The notes under the pieces: generated by a model
What the model saw: only the letters and a program-made list of their open reading frames with translations
Databases searched by the model: none
Told to the model about the DNA's origin: nothing
Translations under genes and position numbers: made by a program
Source of the DNA: Pseudoalteromonas sp. T1lg23B
Lineage (GTDB): Bacteria; Pseudomonadota; Gammaproteobacteria; Enterobacterales; Alteromonadaceae
Reading direction: 5' to 3'
DNA: 64,000 nucleotides
Assembly: GCF_002964665.1 (NCBI RefSeq)
Contig: NZ_PQBZ01000030.1
Span: 318,388 to 382,387, forward strand
Shown here: piece after piece, positions 20,021-29,518 of the stretch
Layout of the letters: every line of letters begins with the position of its first letter
How positions within the stretch are numbered: the stretch's first letter is position 1

Positions 20021-22444
20021 ATGAGAAAAACGATAAATAAACTCACGATTGCTTTACTGACTGCGGGTCTTGTCGGTTGTGGAAATACGACTTACAACAG
20101 TCAAACAGAAGTAGATACGATTGCACCGGGTGCCCCTGGAGAAAAACCATTTTGGGCTTATTCTGGAAAGACAGGCATTGGCACCTCCTATGAGGCGTAC
20201 AAAGAGGGTCAATACAGCAATCAGGCGCATACTGGCGAAGTATCAAAGGTTTGGTTTTCAATCGCTAAGGGCATGATCACCGAGACTATGTTTGGACTAA
20301 TTCATCAAGCACAGTTAAAAGACTTACAAATGGTGATCACGGGTACTGATGATGAGGGTAAGGCTTTTAGCGTTAAAGAAAGTGATGTTGATGCTCTAGA
20401 TATCAGTGTTGATTATTTGCATAAAGACTCTGCGGGCCGACCGCTGTCTTTAGCATACAAGATCACCAGTAAAGACAAGCTAGGTCGCTTCGTACTAGAA
20501 AAGCATGTTTTCACAGACCCTGACGGACAAAGCCTGTTTGTACGCTCGCAAATCAACAGCTCTATAAAATCACCATTGCAGGCATATGTGTCAGCAAATC
20601 CATACATTAACAACAATGGTGTGAATGACTTTGCAAACGTTACGGCCAATGGTTTGGTTGCTAATGAAGGTGACAATTATCTCACCATGCAAGCAAAAGG
20701 TGGTTTTGCTCAGGCATCGGTCGGCTTCACAGGAAAAAGTGATAATTTGACATCACTGATGGAGCAACAAAAACTGGCTCAATCATACACTTCAACCGGT
20801 GAAACTGCTGGTAACGTTAGCTTATTGGGCAAACTAGGTGAAGTTAATCACTCTGCACAGTTTGATTTTGTATTGAGTTTTGGCAAGTCACAGGCGCAAA
20901 GTGCTAAGCAAGCTAAGCAGACCCTAGACAAAGGCTATCAGGCAGTACTAGATGCCTATAACGGAGGCTGGGAAACTTATCTTTCACAGCTAACGCCGTT
21001 ACAGCGGTTAACGCAATTTAGTGCGGATCAAGGTAAATTACTGCATACCAGTGCTATGGTGCTTAAAGCGCAAGAAGACAAAACCTATGCAGGGGCATTA
21101 ATTGCTTCGCTATCAAATCCATGGGGCGATACCGTATCAGCGGTAGAAGGCTCAACTGGATACAAAGCGGTATGGGTGCGAGATTTCTATCAAGTTGCGA
21201 TGGCGTTTATGGCAATGGGTGATGTTCACACAGCCAAAACTGCGTTTGAGTATTTAGAAAAAGTGCAAGTGAAAGACAGCACCCCTGGTAACAAAGGCGA
21301 TACAGGGTGGTTTTTACAAAAAACCCACGTAGACGGCGAGCTTGAATGGGTTGGCGTACAACTAGATCAAACCGCAATGCCGATTATGTTGGCGTGGAAA
21401 CTTTATCAGGCTGAGGTGCTGAGCGAGCAAGAGCTTACTTATTGGTATACCAAAATGCTTAAACCAGCGGCTGATTTTTTAGTACACGGCGGCAAGGCTA
21501 AGATCCTTTGGAATGATACTCAAATTACCCCGCCAAGCACGCAGCAGGAGCGTTGGGAAGAGCAAAATGGTTATTCGCCGTCGACGACCGCGGCGGTGAT
21601 CTCAGGTTTGGTAACGGCATCTGAAATAGCGAAGCATAGCGGTGATGTTGCCGCTGCTGAACGATATCTGGAAGTGGCTCAACAATATGATAAGCAAGTT
21701 GAAGCATTAATGTTCACCAGTGAAGGGGTGCTCAAAGAGCAAGCTCAGAGCCAAGCGAGTGACGGACGCTATTTCATCAGGATTGGTCAAGATTCTGATC
21801 CAAACAGCAATAGTAAAATAAACAGCAATAATGGCCGAGAAGGGATGAATAAGAAAGCCATTATCGATGGGGGTTTCTTAGAGTTGGTTCGCTACGGTGT
21901 GCGCGCCGCTGATGCGCCAAGTATTTTGGCGACATTGCCAGAGTATGAAGATGAAAGCATGGTCGACAACTTGCGTGTTAAATACAGCTTTACCTTTGAT
22001 GGCGTAGAGGGCAGCTTCCCTGGGTACCGTCGTTATGGTAACGATGGCTATGGTGAAGATGAAGTAACGGGTAGCAATTATGCCGAAGGGGGACAAAATA
22101 CACCGGGACAGCGTGGTCGAGTATGGCCGTTCTTCACTGGTGAGCGAGGACACTACGAAATTGCTGCGGCCTCATTGAGTAACAGTTTGTCGGCGCAAAA
22201 AGTGCAGAACATTAAGCAAACCTACGTAAAAGGCATGGAACTGTTTGCTAACGAGGGCATGATGTTGCCAGAGCAAGTATGGGATAACGTTGGTGTAAAC
22301 CCTAAGGGGTATGCATTTGGTGAAGGCACAAACTCAGCAACGCCACTTGCTTGGACGCATGCTGAATACGTCAAGTTGGTTCGCTCGCTTGCTGATAAGC
22401 AAGTGTGGGATCACTATCCTGTGGTAGAACAAAAGCTTAAATAG
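20021..22444 (+). CDS. GH15 glucoamylase, lipoprotein
   Basis: 807 residues. Lipobox LVGC near residue 20. The N-terminal beta-sandwich (about residues 35-300) resembles the glucodextranase N domain. The catalytic (alpha/alpha)6 barrel follows, with VWVRDFYQV, LEWVGVQLDQTA and WEEQNGYSPST (Trp512, with Glu513-Glu514 as the probable general acid region). It releases beta-D-glucose from non-reducing ends of alpha-1,4-glucans. A strong SD-like GGGGA stands before the ATG. It is the last gene of the starch operon. Confidence 0.92.
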   Translation: MRKTINKLTIALLTAGLVGCGNTTYNSQTEVDTIAPGAPGEKPFWAYSGKTGIGTSYEAYKEGQYSNQAHTGEVSKVWFSIAKGMITETMFGLIHQAQLKDLQMVITGTDDEGKAFSVKESDVDALDISVDYLHKDSAGRPLSLAYKITSKDKLGRFVLEKHVFTDPDGQSLFVRSQINSSIKSPLQAYVSANPYINNNGVNDFANVTANGLVANEGDNYLTMQAKGGFAQASVGFTGKSDNLTSLMEQQKLAQSYTSTGETAGNVSLLGKLGEVNHSAQFDFVLSFGKSQAQSAKQAKQTLDKGYQAVLDAYNGGWETYLSQLTPLQRLTQFSADQGKLLHTSAMVLKAQEDKTYAGALIASLSNPWGDTVSAVEGSTGYKAVWVRDFYQVAMAFMAMGDVHTAKTAFEYLEKVQVKDSTPGNKGDTGWFLQKTHVDGELEWVGVQLDQTAMPIMLAWKLYQAEVLSEQELTYWYTKMLKPAADFLVHGGKAKILWNDTQITPPSTQQERWEEQNGYSPSTTAAVISGLVTASEIAKHSGDVAAAERYLEVAQQYDKQVEALMFTSEGVLKEQAQSQASDGRYFIRIGQDSDPNSNSKINSNNGREGMNKKAIIDGGFLELVRYGVRAADAPSILATLPEYEDESMVDNLRVKYSFTFDGVEGSFPGYRRYGNDGYGEDEVTGSNYAEGGQNTPGQRGRVWPFFTGERGHYEIAAASLSNSLSAQKVQNIKQTYVKGMELFANEGMMLPEQVWDNVGVNPKGYAFGEGTNSATPLAWTHAEYVKLVRSLADKQVWDHYPVVEQKLK

Positions 22445-22469
22445 CAACACACGTAGTAGAATAACCTTA

Positions 22470-22500
22470 AAAATAGCAGGTCTTGGCCTGCTATTTTTTT
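22470..22500 (+). terminator. Intrinsic terminator of the starch operon
   Basis: AAATAGCAGG and CCTGCTATTT flank a TCTTGG loop and are followed by further T residues. It lies between convergent genes and could serve both strands. Confidence 0.85.
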
Positions 22501-22521
22501 GATGATTTTTATACTGTCATG

Positions 22522-22971
22522 TTAACTGAGTTGGTCGGATAATAGATATGTCAATATTTCAACGACTTGCTCAGGAGTCGTTGCCCAAGCTTGGGCTGAA
22601 CCATCGACTTCTTTTAATGGATGTATCAATGCTTCGCTGTGAAGTGTGATATAGGGTTTGTTCAGTGCAGCACAATAGCCCGCATCAAAAGCAGCATTCC
22701 ACTGTTTATATTGCTCACCAAAACGGATCACAGCTAAATCGCATTGTTCAATGAGTGTTTTGGTGCGGATTGCGTTGACTTTGGCTGACTTATGATCGCG
22801 CCAGAACCCATTCACTTCTTCACCAAGGCAATCACCCGCAGCATCACTCGCTTCATGGACGGTTACCGCAGATGAAAATTTGATATCCAGATTGGCTGCT
22901 TTACTGCCCTCGATAATCTGCTCGCGCCAGTCGGTATGAATTTCTCCACTTAGGTATACTTTAAATGTCAC
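22522..22971 (-). CDS. YtoQ family protein
   Basis: 149 residues from the GTG at 22971. An ATG at 22983 is possible, but GGAGGT (22981-22976) would then lie inside the gene, and it is an ideal ribosome binding site for the GTG. The start MTFKVYLSGEIHTDWR and the rest match the YtoQ family, which has a nucleoside 2-deoxyribosyltransferase-like fold. Enzymatic activity is unproven. It stands alone and diverges from the MATE gene. Confidence 0.85.
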   Translation of the reverse strand: MTFKVYLSGEIHTDWREQIIEGSKAANLDIKFSSAVTVHEASDAAGDCLGEEVNGFWRDHKSAKVNAIRTKTLIEQCDLAVIRFGEQYKQWNAAFDAGYCAALNKPYITLHSEALIHPLKEVDGSAQAWATTPEQVVEILTYLLSDQLS

Positions 22972-23194
22972 GCTTACCTCCATAATGATGATGTAATTGG
23001 CTTTTTGAGTGAACAGGGTAACGTGCTTATCGCGATTATCAAAATAAAGGCGCTAATCAGTATAAAACGCTGAGTGAAATGCTTATCGGCATTTATATGT
23101 GCTCAAAATCAATAAACTTGGTGTCGGTTTAACATTGGTAACATTTCATCTTTACACTTCCTCGCTTTAGCCATATCTAAATTTAAGGATAATT

Positions 23195-24610
23195 ATGAGC
23201 ATACAGTCATCAAGTGTTGATGCTGAATTAGACCACGCGGACACGCCCTTACTCACAAGCAATATCACCAAGCAATTTTTGCTGATTGCCATTCCCACCA
23301 CGCTTGGCATGGTTATCAATGGTCTGTACAGTTTTGTTGATGCTATTTTCATTTCAAAGGGGATTGGTAGTCACGCGATGGCAGCCGTCTCTGCCGTGTT
23401 TCCTATCCAAATGCTATTGATAGCCATCAGCACTATGCTTGGAAGCGGCATGGCTTCATTGGTTTCTCGCTATTTAGGTGCGAAACGGCAAAAAGATGCT
23501 GATACGGTATTCAGTGCGTCATTTTCATTGGCGATAACAATTGCAGTTATTTTATGCTTACTCATATATTTTAATTTAGCGGCGATATTTGATTTTTTGA
23601 AAGTGCCACAACACCTTAGAGTAAATGCGACCGACTATATCACGCCAATAGTACTATTTTGGATAATTGGTTTTGTCAGCAATCAGATAACGGAAGGATT
23701 TCGAGCGTCTGGCAATCCAAAGGCAATGATGCAAGTTTTATCCAGTGCATCAATTTTAAATATTATTCTTGATGCCGTATTTATATTTGGTTTCGGTTGG
23801 GGAGTGTCTGGTGCTGCTTGGGCCACTATTATCGCTATTTTTGTGGCTTTGCTGCTTGGCATTAAATTGCAGAAAAGTGGGGAGAGTGAGGTCGGCTTTA
23901 ACAGGGAGTATTTATTTAGCTCCATTAAAGTACATTTTAGAATTCTCAGTTTAGGGCTGCCGGTGTTGATGTCTCATGGTGGTTTTTCATTGACCTTAGC
24001 GGCTACGGTATATTCTATTTCCACATTTTTTAGTGAGCAGCCTGATACTATTATTGCGGCTCACGGTATTTTGGTTCGTTGTTATATGTTTTTATTCTTG
24101 CCGATTATAGGGATGATGATAGCGTTACAAACGTTGTCAGGTTTTAACTATGGTGCGGGCCAATATCAACGAGTGCGTAGTGCTTATCTAGTGGCTATTT
24201 CAGCCAGTACACTATGGGGGCTAATGGTCACTTGGCTGTTGTGCTTCAATGCCGACCTACTCATTAGGCTGTTTACCAATGACACTCAAGTCATAGCGCA
24301 AGGTTTAGATATCGCTAAAGTGTGTTTTGCAGGTTTTATTACCGCAGGGTTTTGCATGATGTCTAGTGGGCTATTCCAAGGTATGGGCCGTGCATTACCA
24401 GCGACATTTTTGGATGCTGCTAGAAACTATATTTTACTGTTCCCGCTCATGTATCTATTGCCTACGTATTTTGCTAAGGAAGACCTCTGGTTCGCGTTTC
24501 CTATTGCTGATGTTGTTGGTGGGGTGTTCGCCTTGAGCTTTTCACTGATAACTTTACAGTATTTGACGCATCGCGAAGATTTACCACTAGAACATAAAAA
24601 ATTCATATAA
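23195..24610 (+). CDS. MATE family efflux transporter
   Basis: 471 residues with about 12 membrane helices in two related halves, the pattern of multidrug and toxic compound extrusion proteins (NorM/DinF type). It pumps organic compounds out in exchange for Na+ or H+. It lies upstream of vioA on the same strand with a 522-bp gap, so it is probably not in the vio transcript. A role in exporting or tolerating violacein, or an intermediate, is an inference from position only. SD-like AAGGA lies before the ATG. Confidence 0.88.
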   Translation: MSIQSSSVDAELDHADTPLLTSNITKQFLLIAIPTTLGMVINGLYSFVDAIFISKGIGSHAMAAVSAVFPIQMLLIAISTMLGSGMASLVSRYLGAKRQKDADTVFSASFSLAITIAVILCLLIYFNLAAIFDFLKVPQHLRVNATDYITPIVLFWIIGFVSNQITEGFRASGNPKAMMQVLSSASILNIILDAVFIFGFGWGVSGAAWATIIAIFVALLLGIKLQKSGESEVGFNREYLFSSIKVHFRILSLGLPVLMSHGGFSLTLAATVYSISTFFSEQPDTIIAAHGILVRCYMFLFLPIIGMMIALQTLSGFNYGAGQYQRVRSAYLVAISASTLWGLMVTWLLCFNADLLIRLFTNDTQVIAQGLDIAKVCFAGFITAGFCMMSSGLFQGMGRALPATFLDAARNYILLFPLMYLLPTYFAKEDLWFAFPIADVVGGVFALSFSLITLQYLTHREDLPLEHKKFI

Positions 24611-25132
24611 AAATATTAGTTGCAAATAAATGGACTCAGTATTGCCGAATCTAACTTTATGGTGATGCTGATGTTCAGCAAAGGCAGCCCTTAATAATGT
24701 ACACCAACCATTTGTTCCTGTTATAGATATTCAATTTATTGTCCTTGTTTTTCCTTTCTTGCATGGCTTTATATATTCATAAATAAACTATTGCACATTT
24801 ATTTGTCACTTTAAAAATAATTAGCTTATTCATCCGGTTATATATTTTAAATGCTTGTTTATCGCAATTAATCGCCATTGTTGCGTTAAAGTTGCTTTAA
24901 GTCTGTCAATAAACGTCATTTATCAATAATTAGTGGGCATTATTCAATGCAGACTTACTGTGTATATAAAACCTTAAGATTTCTGAAACATTAAAGCCGT
25001 AACTTTATTCCCCGACCAAGGTACTAGATTACTTGGTTTGGTAATAATTGGAACAAAACACATAGATGTAGAAGCAGTAAATACTATGAAAACTTAACGA
25101 ATTATGGCTCAGGATCATCAAGGAATATAACG
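24611..25132 (+). promoter_or_regulatory. Control region of the violacein operon
   Basis: 522 bp, markedly AT-rich, no gene. A candidate promoter has TTGGTA at 25038-25043, a 17-bp spacer and CATAGA at 25061-25066. Directly upstream and touching the -35 is an inverted repeat, ACCAAG (25015-25020), 11 bp, CTTGGT (25032-25037). This placement suits an activator compensating for a weak -35. The ribosome binding site AAGGAA at 25120-25125 precedes the vioA ATG. The part 24611-24950 shows nothing I can name. Confidence 0.5.
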
Positions 25133-26425
25133 ATGTCTAATATTGAACACTCAGTTTCTATTGTTGGAGCTGGTATTTCAGGTATCATGTGCGCGCTGAC
25201 GCTGGCTCGCTCACAAACTTGCAAAGGCTGGTCGATTAATGTTTATGAACAAAAATCAAGAGTAGGCGGACGAGCACATACCACCTTCATAAATGATCAA
25301 TTCCTTGATCTGGGCGCTGGCAGGTTTTGTTCTCAAATACATTTAAATGTTTATGAGTTAGTTAAAACACTCAATCTTGAGTATGAAACATTTCCATTCA
25401 CGCAGTTAAAAACGTCGCAGCCTATTCAAAAAGAGCTAAAGCAATTGCTTGATAATTTAAAGCCCCTTATTGATGAGCATAGGAATGATTCCTTTAGTCA
25501 CTTTTTATCTACCTATTTGGGAAAAAGCAAAGCACTAGATGTGATTATGGCGTTAGGCTATGACTCTCTTTCGCTGCCTATTATTTCACCTTCAATTGCG
25601 TACGATATCATTGAAAAGCACCCCGAGACGCAAGGGTTTTCTGAGAATGTTGGCTACCAATGGTACAACTTAAAAGAAGGCTTTTCAGCGTTAACTCAGG
25701 CACTATATGAGCAAGCTTTACTACTTGGTGTGAACTTTCATTTTAATCAAGAATTGGTAGCGATAGAACATAGCCTTGATTGTCATAATCTGATCCTTGA
25801 AGATCAGCAAGGGCAACGTCAAACCCTCTCTAAGGGCTATAAAATAGTGACGCTGCCTCCTTCAAGAATGCAGTTGTTAGATAATGAGTTTCCTACACGA
25901 TGGACCAATTATAGTTATGGATCAAGCCCTTTGTTTAAAGGGTTTTTCTTTTATTTAGATCCGTGGTGGCAAGAGTTAGGGTTGACTGATCATGTCGTAA
26001 TTACCCGTAACCCAATTCGTAAGTTGTACTTTAAAGACAGCAAGTATGTGTTCTTTTACACGGATGGTGAAAATGCACTTTACTGGCAAGATATGGTCAG
26101 CCAAGGCGAGCAGCATTATCTACAAGCCGTTAGAAACTTCATTGCAGATGCGTTGCATCAGTCAGCTGAGTCTATTCCCGTTGCGCATTCCCATACCTAT
26201 AAATTCTGGACTCATGGCGTTGAGTTTTCAAAGGAGTGCTGCCCTGAACATCCTTTCTATCTGACATTAGGCGATGATAGCGTTATTTCTCTTTCAGATG
26301 CTTACACACATCACTGCGGCTGGATGGAGGGGGGAGTTTTGGCTGGCAGACATACCGCAGAGGCCATCATCAGTAAGCAAAGTTCACAGCTTCGCACACA
26401 TGAAGCAGCGGTGGCGTTCACATGA
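25133..26425 (+). CDS. vioA: L-tryptophan oxidase VioA
   Basis: 430 residues. The dinucleotide-binding motif IVGAGISGIMCAL is at the N-terminus, followed by VYEQKSRVGGRAHT, the amine-oxidase FAD signature. VioA oxidises L-tryptophan to the imine of indole-3-pyruvate, the first step of violacein synthesis, giving H2O2. Length and the order of the five following genes match the violacein cluster of Chromobacterium violaceum. A 53-bp gap separates it from vioB. Confidence 0.96.
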   Translation: MSNIEHSVSIVGAGISGIMCALTLARSQTCKGWSINVYEQKSRVGGRAHTTFINDQFLDLGAGRFCSQIHLNVYELVKTLNLEYETFPFTQLKTSQPIQKELKQLLDNLKPLIDEHRNDSFSHFLSTYLGKSKALDVIMALGYDSLSLPIISPSIAYDIIEKHPETQGFSENVGYQWYNLKEGFSALTQALYEQALLLGVNFHFNQELVAIEHSLDCHNLILEDQQGQRQTLSKGYKIVTLPPSRMQLLDNEFPTRWTNYSYGSSPLFKGFFFYLDPWWQELGLTDHVVITRNPIRKLYFKDSKYVFFYTDGENALYWQDMVSQGEQHYLQAVRNFIADALHQSAESIPVAHSHTYKFWTHGVEFSKECCPEHPFYLTLGDDSVISLSDAYTHHCGWMEGGVLAGRHTAEAIISKQSSQLRTHEAAVAFT

Positions 26426-26478
26426 TGGTAAGAAAATCTCAATTTAATATCAAAGTAATAACAAGAAGTGGAATATAA

Positions 26479-29400
26479 ATGAGTGTTTTAGATTTACCAC
26501 GGATACATTTTAAAGGTGTTGCTAGAGTTAATGTGCCAACGGCTAATCGCAATGTTCACAACACCTTGGAGATAGCCACCAACACAGTATTACATAAAGG
26601 CCAAGCTGTAGATATTAAAATGTCCCCAAAGGCCTATCATGAATATTTACAGTCACTGGGACCTAAACTTAATGCCCAAGGAATGGCGGATGAAAATGGG
26701 CAGTTTAGTCTGGCATGTGGTTACAACATGTCGGGGAACAATCATTTTTCATGGCATGATACAGAAATTACCGCATTGCAAATTCGCCCTGGAGAATGCC
26801 TACAACAGGATCCCCTTTTAGGCGGTACTTTGAATCTATGGGGGCATTATAATGAATACTTGCGGACTTCATTTAATCGCGCTCGTTGGGTTGATAATGA
26901 CCCCACTCGGCCAGACTCAGCGCTGATTTATGCGGGGCAACTCACCATTAGCGCACCAAATAGCGAAGCTAATACGGCGCATGTATTTTCCGCTGATATT
27001 GATTGTACTCACGGGGTGCGCTGGCTAAATCCAGGTTACATTGAACAGCCTCAACCGCATGGGTTTGCAGCAGACCTTGCAGCGGCTCGGCTGTTTCAAT
27101 TCACGGTAAGTAAAGACTCAAAAGATTTTATTATCAATCAGTTGAATTTAGAATCTGAGTTTTTAGAGCACCTCAAATTGGCACTGGCGGAGCCAGATGT
27201 TAAAGGACTGATTGTTCAATATTGTGTGAGTAATCTATCGCCACCAAGCCAGCCAAATATGGCGGTGTTTTGCGACCTGCATGGCAGTATTGGATTGTGG
27301 CGTGAGCACGAAATGGCCACCTGTCCCGCAGGTAGGATATTGCAACCTGAAAACCACGAACATTTCTCAAATATTGCGCTTCAGGTATCGCAACATGGGT
27401 TAAGCTTGAATATGGCAATCAGTGTTGGCCATCAGGGATACTTAGAAGCTTTGCCAGTCGACTCGGGTTTGCCCCCGAAGTTGGCAGACAAAGTGTCACT
27501 TGGGGATTTGCAACTCCAGAGCAAAGAGGGTCAAACCCTAGCGATGATTCCAGAGGCACTTTATAACCAGAGTCTCAAGACCGCTGGCATCATCGACATT
27601 CCTATCGAGTTGAATGCTTCAGACTTGGCTAACCAGTCCCTAAAGCTCGTGAGTGACAAGCATAGCTGGCATGAAATAGATTGGTACGTGCAAGGGGAGC
27701 AACATATTACTTATATGGAGTCTCCAAATCCTAAATCGAATCAGAAAAGTAACCAGCTTGTAGAGGTTTACAGTTATTTCAGAGGCACGCCTCGCGCTAT
27801 CAATAAGTTGGCGAGTCACAATTGTACGACACAACTCATATCATGTGCTCCGTATGTTGAAACCGCTGAGAATGGTCGTGGTCAGTTTCTCATTGAAGCC
27901 TTGTCCGCAGGGAGTGGACAGATCTTTTTAGGTGAACAACATAGTCCGTTACAAGTGCGGGTACTCAGTGACGATTGGGCATTGTTGGATGTTCCCGATG
28001 AACAGGTTGACTATGATTTCTTGTATGAAAATGTCATGGCTTACTACGAGTTTATATACCCATTTATGGCTGACAAAGTATTTAGCATGGCGGATAAATG
28101 TAAATGTGAAACATATGCTCGTCTAATGTGGCAAATGTGCGATCCGAATAACAAGCACAAGAGCTATTACATGCCAAGTACTCGCGAGATGTCTTTGGCA
28201 CAATCCTATTTGTTTTTAAAATATCTCGGCAATGTTGAAAACTCAGCCATACCTAAGTCTTTGCCGCCATGTAACACTGAATTAGCCGTAGCAGGCAAAA
28301 TCAAAAGTAAAGCACAGCTTATTCAAGCGCTAAGGGATGCAGTCGATCTCGAATTGTCTATCATGTTGCAATATCTATACAGCGCCTATTCGCTGCCAAC
28401 TTACGCGGCAGGGGAGCAATTCGTTAAAGCTGGACGCTGGACTAGCGAGCAATTAGCGTTGGTAAATGGCAGCGCGGATAGAAGGCATAACAGTGGTTGG
28501 CGCGGCGTTCTTCTGGAAATAGCCCATGAAGAAATGATCCACTATCTGGTGGTTAATAACTTGTTGATGTCTCTGGGTGAGCCATTTTATGCAGGTACGC
28601 CAGTGCTAGCGGAGCAGGCACACCGTAAATTTGGCTTGGATACCGACTTCTCATTTGAGCCTTTTAGTGCGCAGATGATAGCCAAGTTTGTGCGTTTTGA
28701 GTGGCCTACCTTTATTCCTACTATCGGCCGCTCAATTGCAGATTTCTATGCTGACATAAAGCAGGCCTTTGAAGAACTGCCTGACCTATACCCCGAGGGA
28801 AGTGTAAGCTCTGGTGGCGAGCATCATTTGTTTTTAAATGAAGTGGTCAATCGCAATTATCCGGGCTATCAGTTTGAGGTCTACAATCGTGAAACAGCAC
28901 TGTTCGCGATTCAATTTGTGACCGAACAGGGAGAGGGGGTGTGTGAGCAAACCGAGCAATTTGAACTCAGTCATTTTAATCGGCTTCGTCAGATCTCCAA
29001 GGCACTTAATCAGCAAGATATACCTTTTGAGAGCGCATATCCCGTGCTCAAAAATCCAGTTTTTGAAGCCAGAGTTGGCTGCAACCTTGTTACTAACCCA
29101 CAAGCGCAATCACTTATGAGATTTTACCAAGAATGTCATGAGTTGATGTTTCAAATCATGATGCACCATTTTGCGCAAACACCACGGGGGAGTTTACGGC
29201 GCTCTCGTTTAATGAATGCTGCGATTGACCTAATGACGGGCATTCTACGTCCACTATCAGTGCATTTGATGACCTTACCTTCGGGGATTGAGGGACGCAA
29301 TGCTGGACCACCTGTCCCTAGAGCCGTTGAATCATCGGTGGCTGAGGACTATGCGCAAGGATGTGCCCAATTGTCGCAGCGCTGTGCAACTTTGGCTGAT

Positions 29401-29514
29401 ATGGCAAGAAATTTAGATCTTATTCAAACACCTGACACGCAAATAGAACTGCTGGAGTTTTTCCAACAACAAATGGCAGATCTCGCAGCAGGAAATCTTT
29501 CAAGGGAAGGCTAA
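26479..29514 (+). CDS. vioB: Iminophenylpyruvate dimer synthase VioB
   Basis: 1011 residues, close to the Chromobacterium protein. The start SVLDLPRIHFKGVARVN is characteristic of the VioB/StaD/RebD family. A ferritin-like region lies around residues 610-720 (DLELSIMLQYLYSAY and IAHEEMIHYLVVNNLL), with Glu/His residues fit for iron. VioB is a haem-containing enzyme that couples two indole-3-pyruvate imines into a short-lived dimer. VioE then turns this into protodeoxyviolaceinic acid. The stop codon is 4 bp before vioC. Confidence 0.97.
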   Translation: MSVLDLPRIHFKGVARVNVPTANRNVHNTLEIATNTVLHKGQAVDIKMSPKAYHEYLQSLGPKLNAQGMADENGQFSLACGYNMSGNNHFSWHDTEITALQIRPGECLQQDPLLGGTLNLWGHYNEYLRTSFNRARWVDNDPTRPDSALIYAGQLTISAPNSEANTAHVFSADIDCTHGVRWLNPGYIEQPQPHGFAADLAAARLFQFTVSKDSKDFIINQLNLESEFLEHLKLALAEPDVKGLIVQYCVSNLSPPSQPNMAVFCDLHGSIGLWREHEMATCPAGRILQPENHEHFSNIALQVSQHGLSLNMAISVGHQGYLEALPVDSGLPPKLADKVSLGDLQLQSKEGQTLAMIPEALYNQSLKTAGIIDIPIELNASDLANQSLKLVSDKHSWHEIDWYVQGEQHITYMESPNPKSNQKSNQLVEVYSYFRGTPRAINKLASHNCTTQLISCAPYVETAENGRGQFLIEALSAGSGQIFLGEQHSPLQVRVLSDDWALLDVPDEQVDYDFLYENVMAYYEFIYPFMADKVFSMADKCKCETYARLMWQMCDPNNKHKSYYMPSTREMSLAQSYLFLKYLGNVENSAIPKSLPPCNTELAVAGKIKSKAQLIQALRDAVDLELSIMLQYLYSAYSLPTYAAGEQFVKAGRWTSEQLALVNGSADRRHNSGWRGVLLEIAHEEMIHYLVVNNLLMSLGEPFYAGTPVLAEQAHRKFGLDTDFSFEPFSAQMIAKFVRFEWPTFIPTIGRSIADFYADIKQAFEELPDLYPEGSVSSGGEHHLFLNEVVNRNYPGYQFEVYNRETALFAIQFVTEQGEGVCEQTEQFELSHFNRLRQISKALNQQDIPFESAYPVLKNPVFEARVGCNLVTNPQAQSLMRFYQECHELMFQIMMHHFAQTPRGSLRRSRLMNAAIDLMTGILRPLSVHLMTLPSGIEGRNAGPPVPRAVESSVAEDYAQGCAQLSQRCATLADMARNLDLIQTPDTQIELLEFFQQQMADLAAGNLSREG

Positions 29515-29518
29515 TACA

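Noticed and set aside
25015-25037. Calling the vioA repeat a lux box
   Set aside because: The lux box is a 20-bp palindrome with CT-N12-AG; this one is 23 bp with a different sequence. I kept it as an unassigned inverted repeat.
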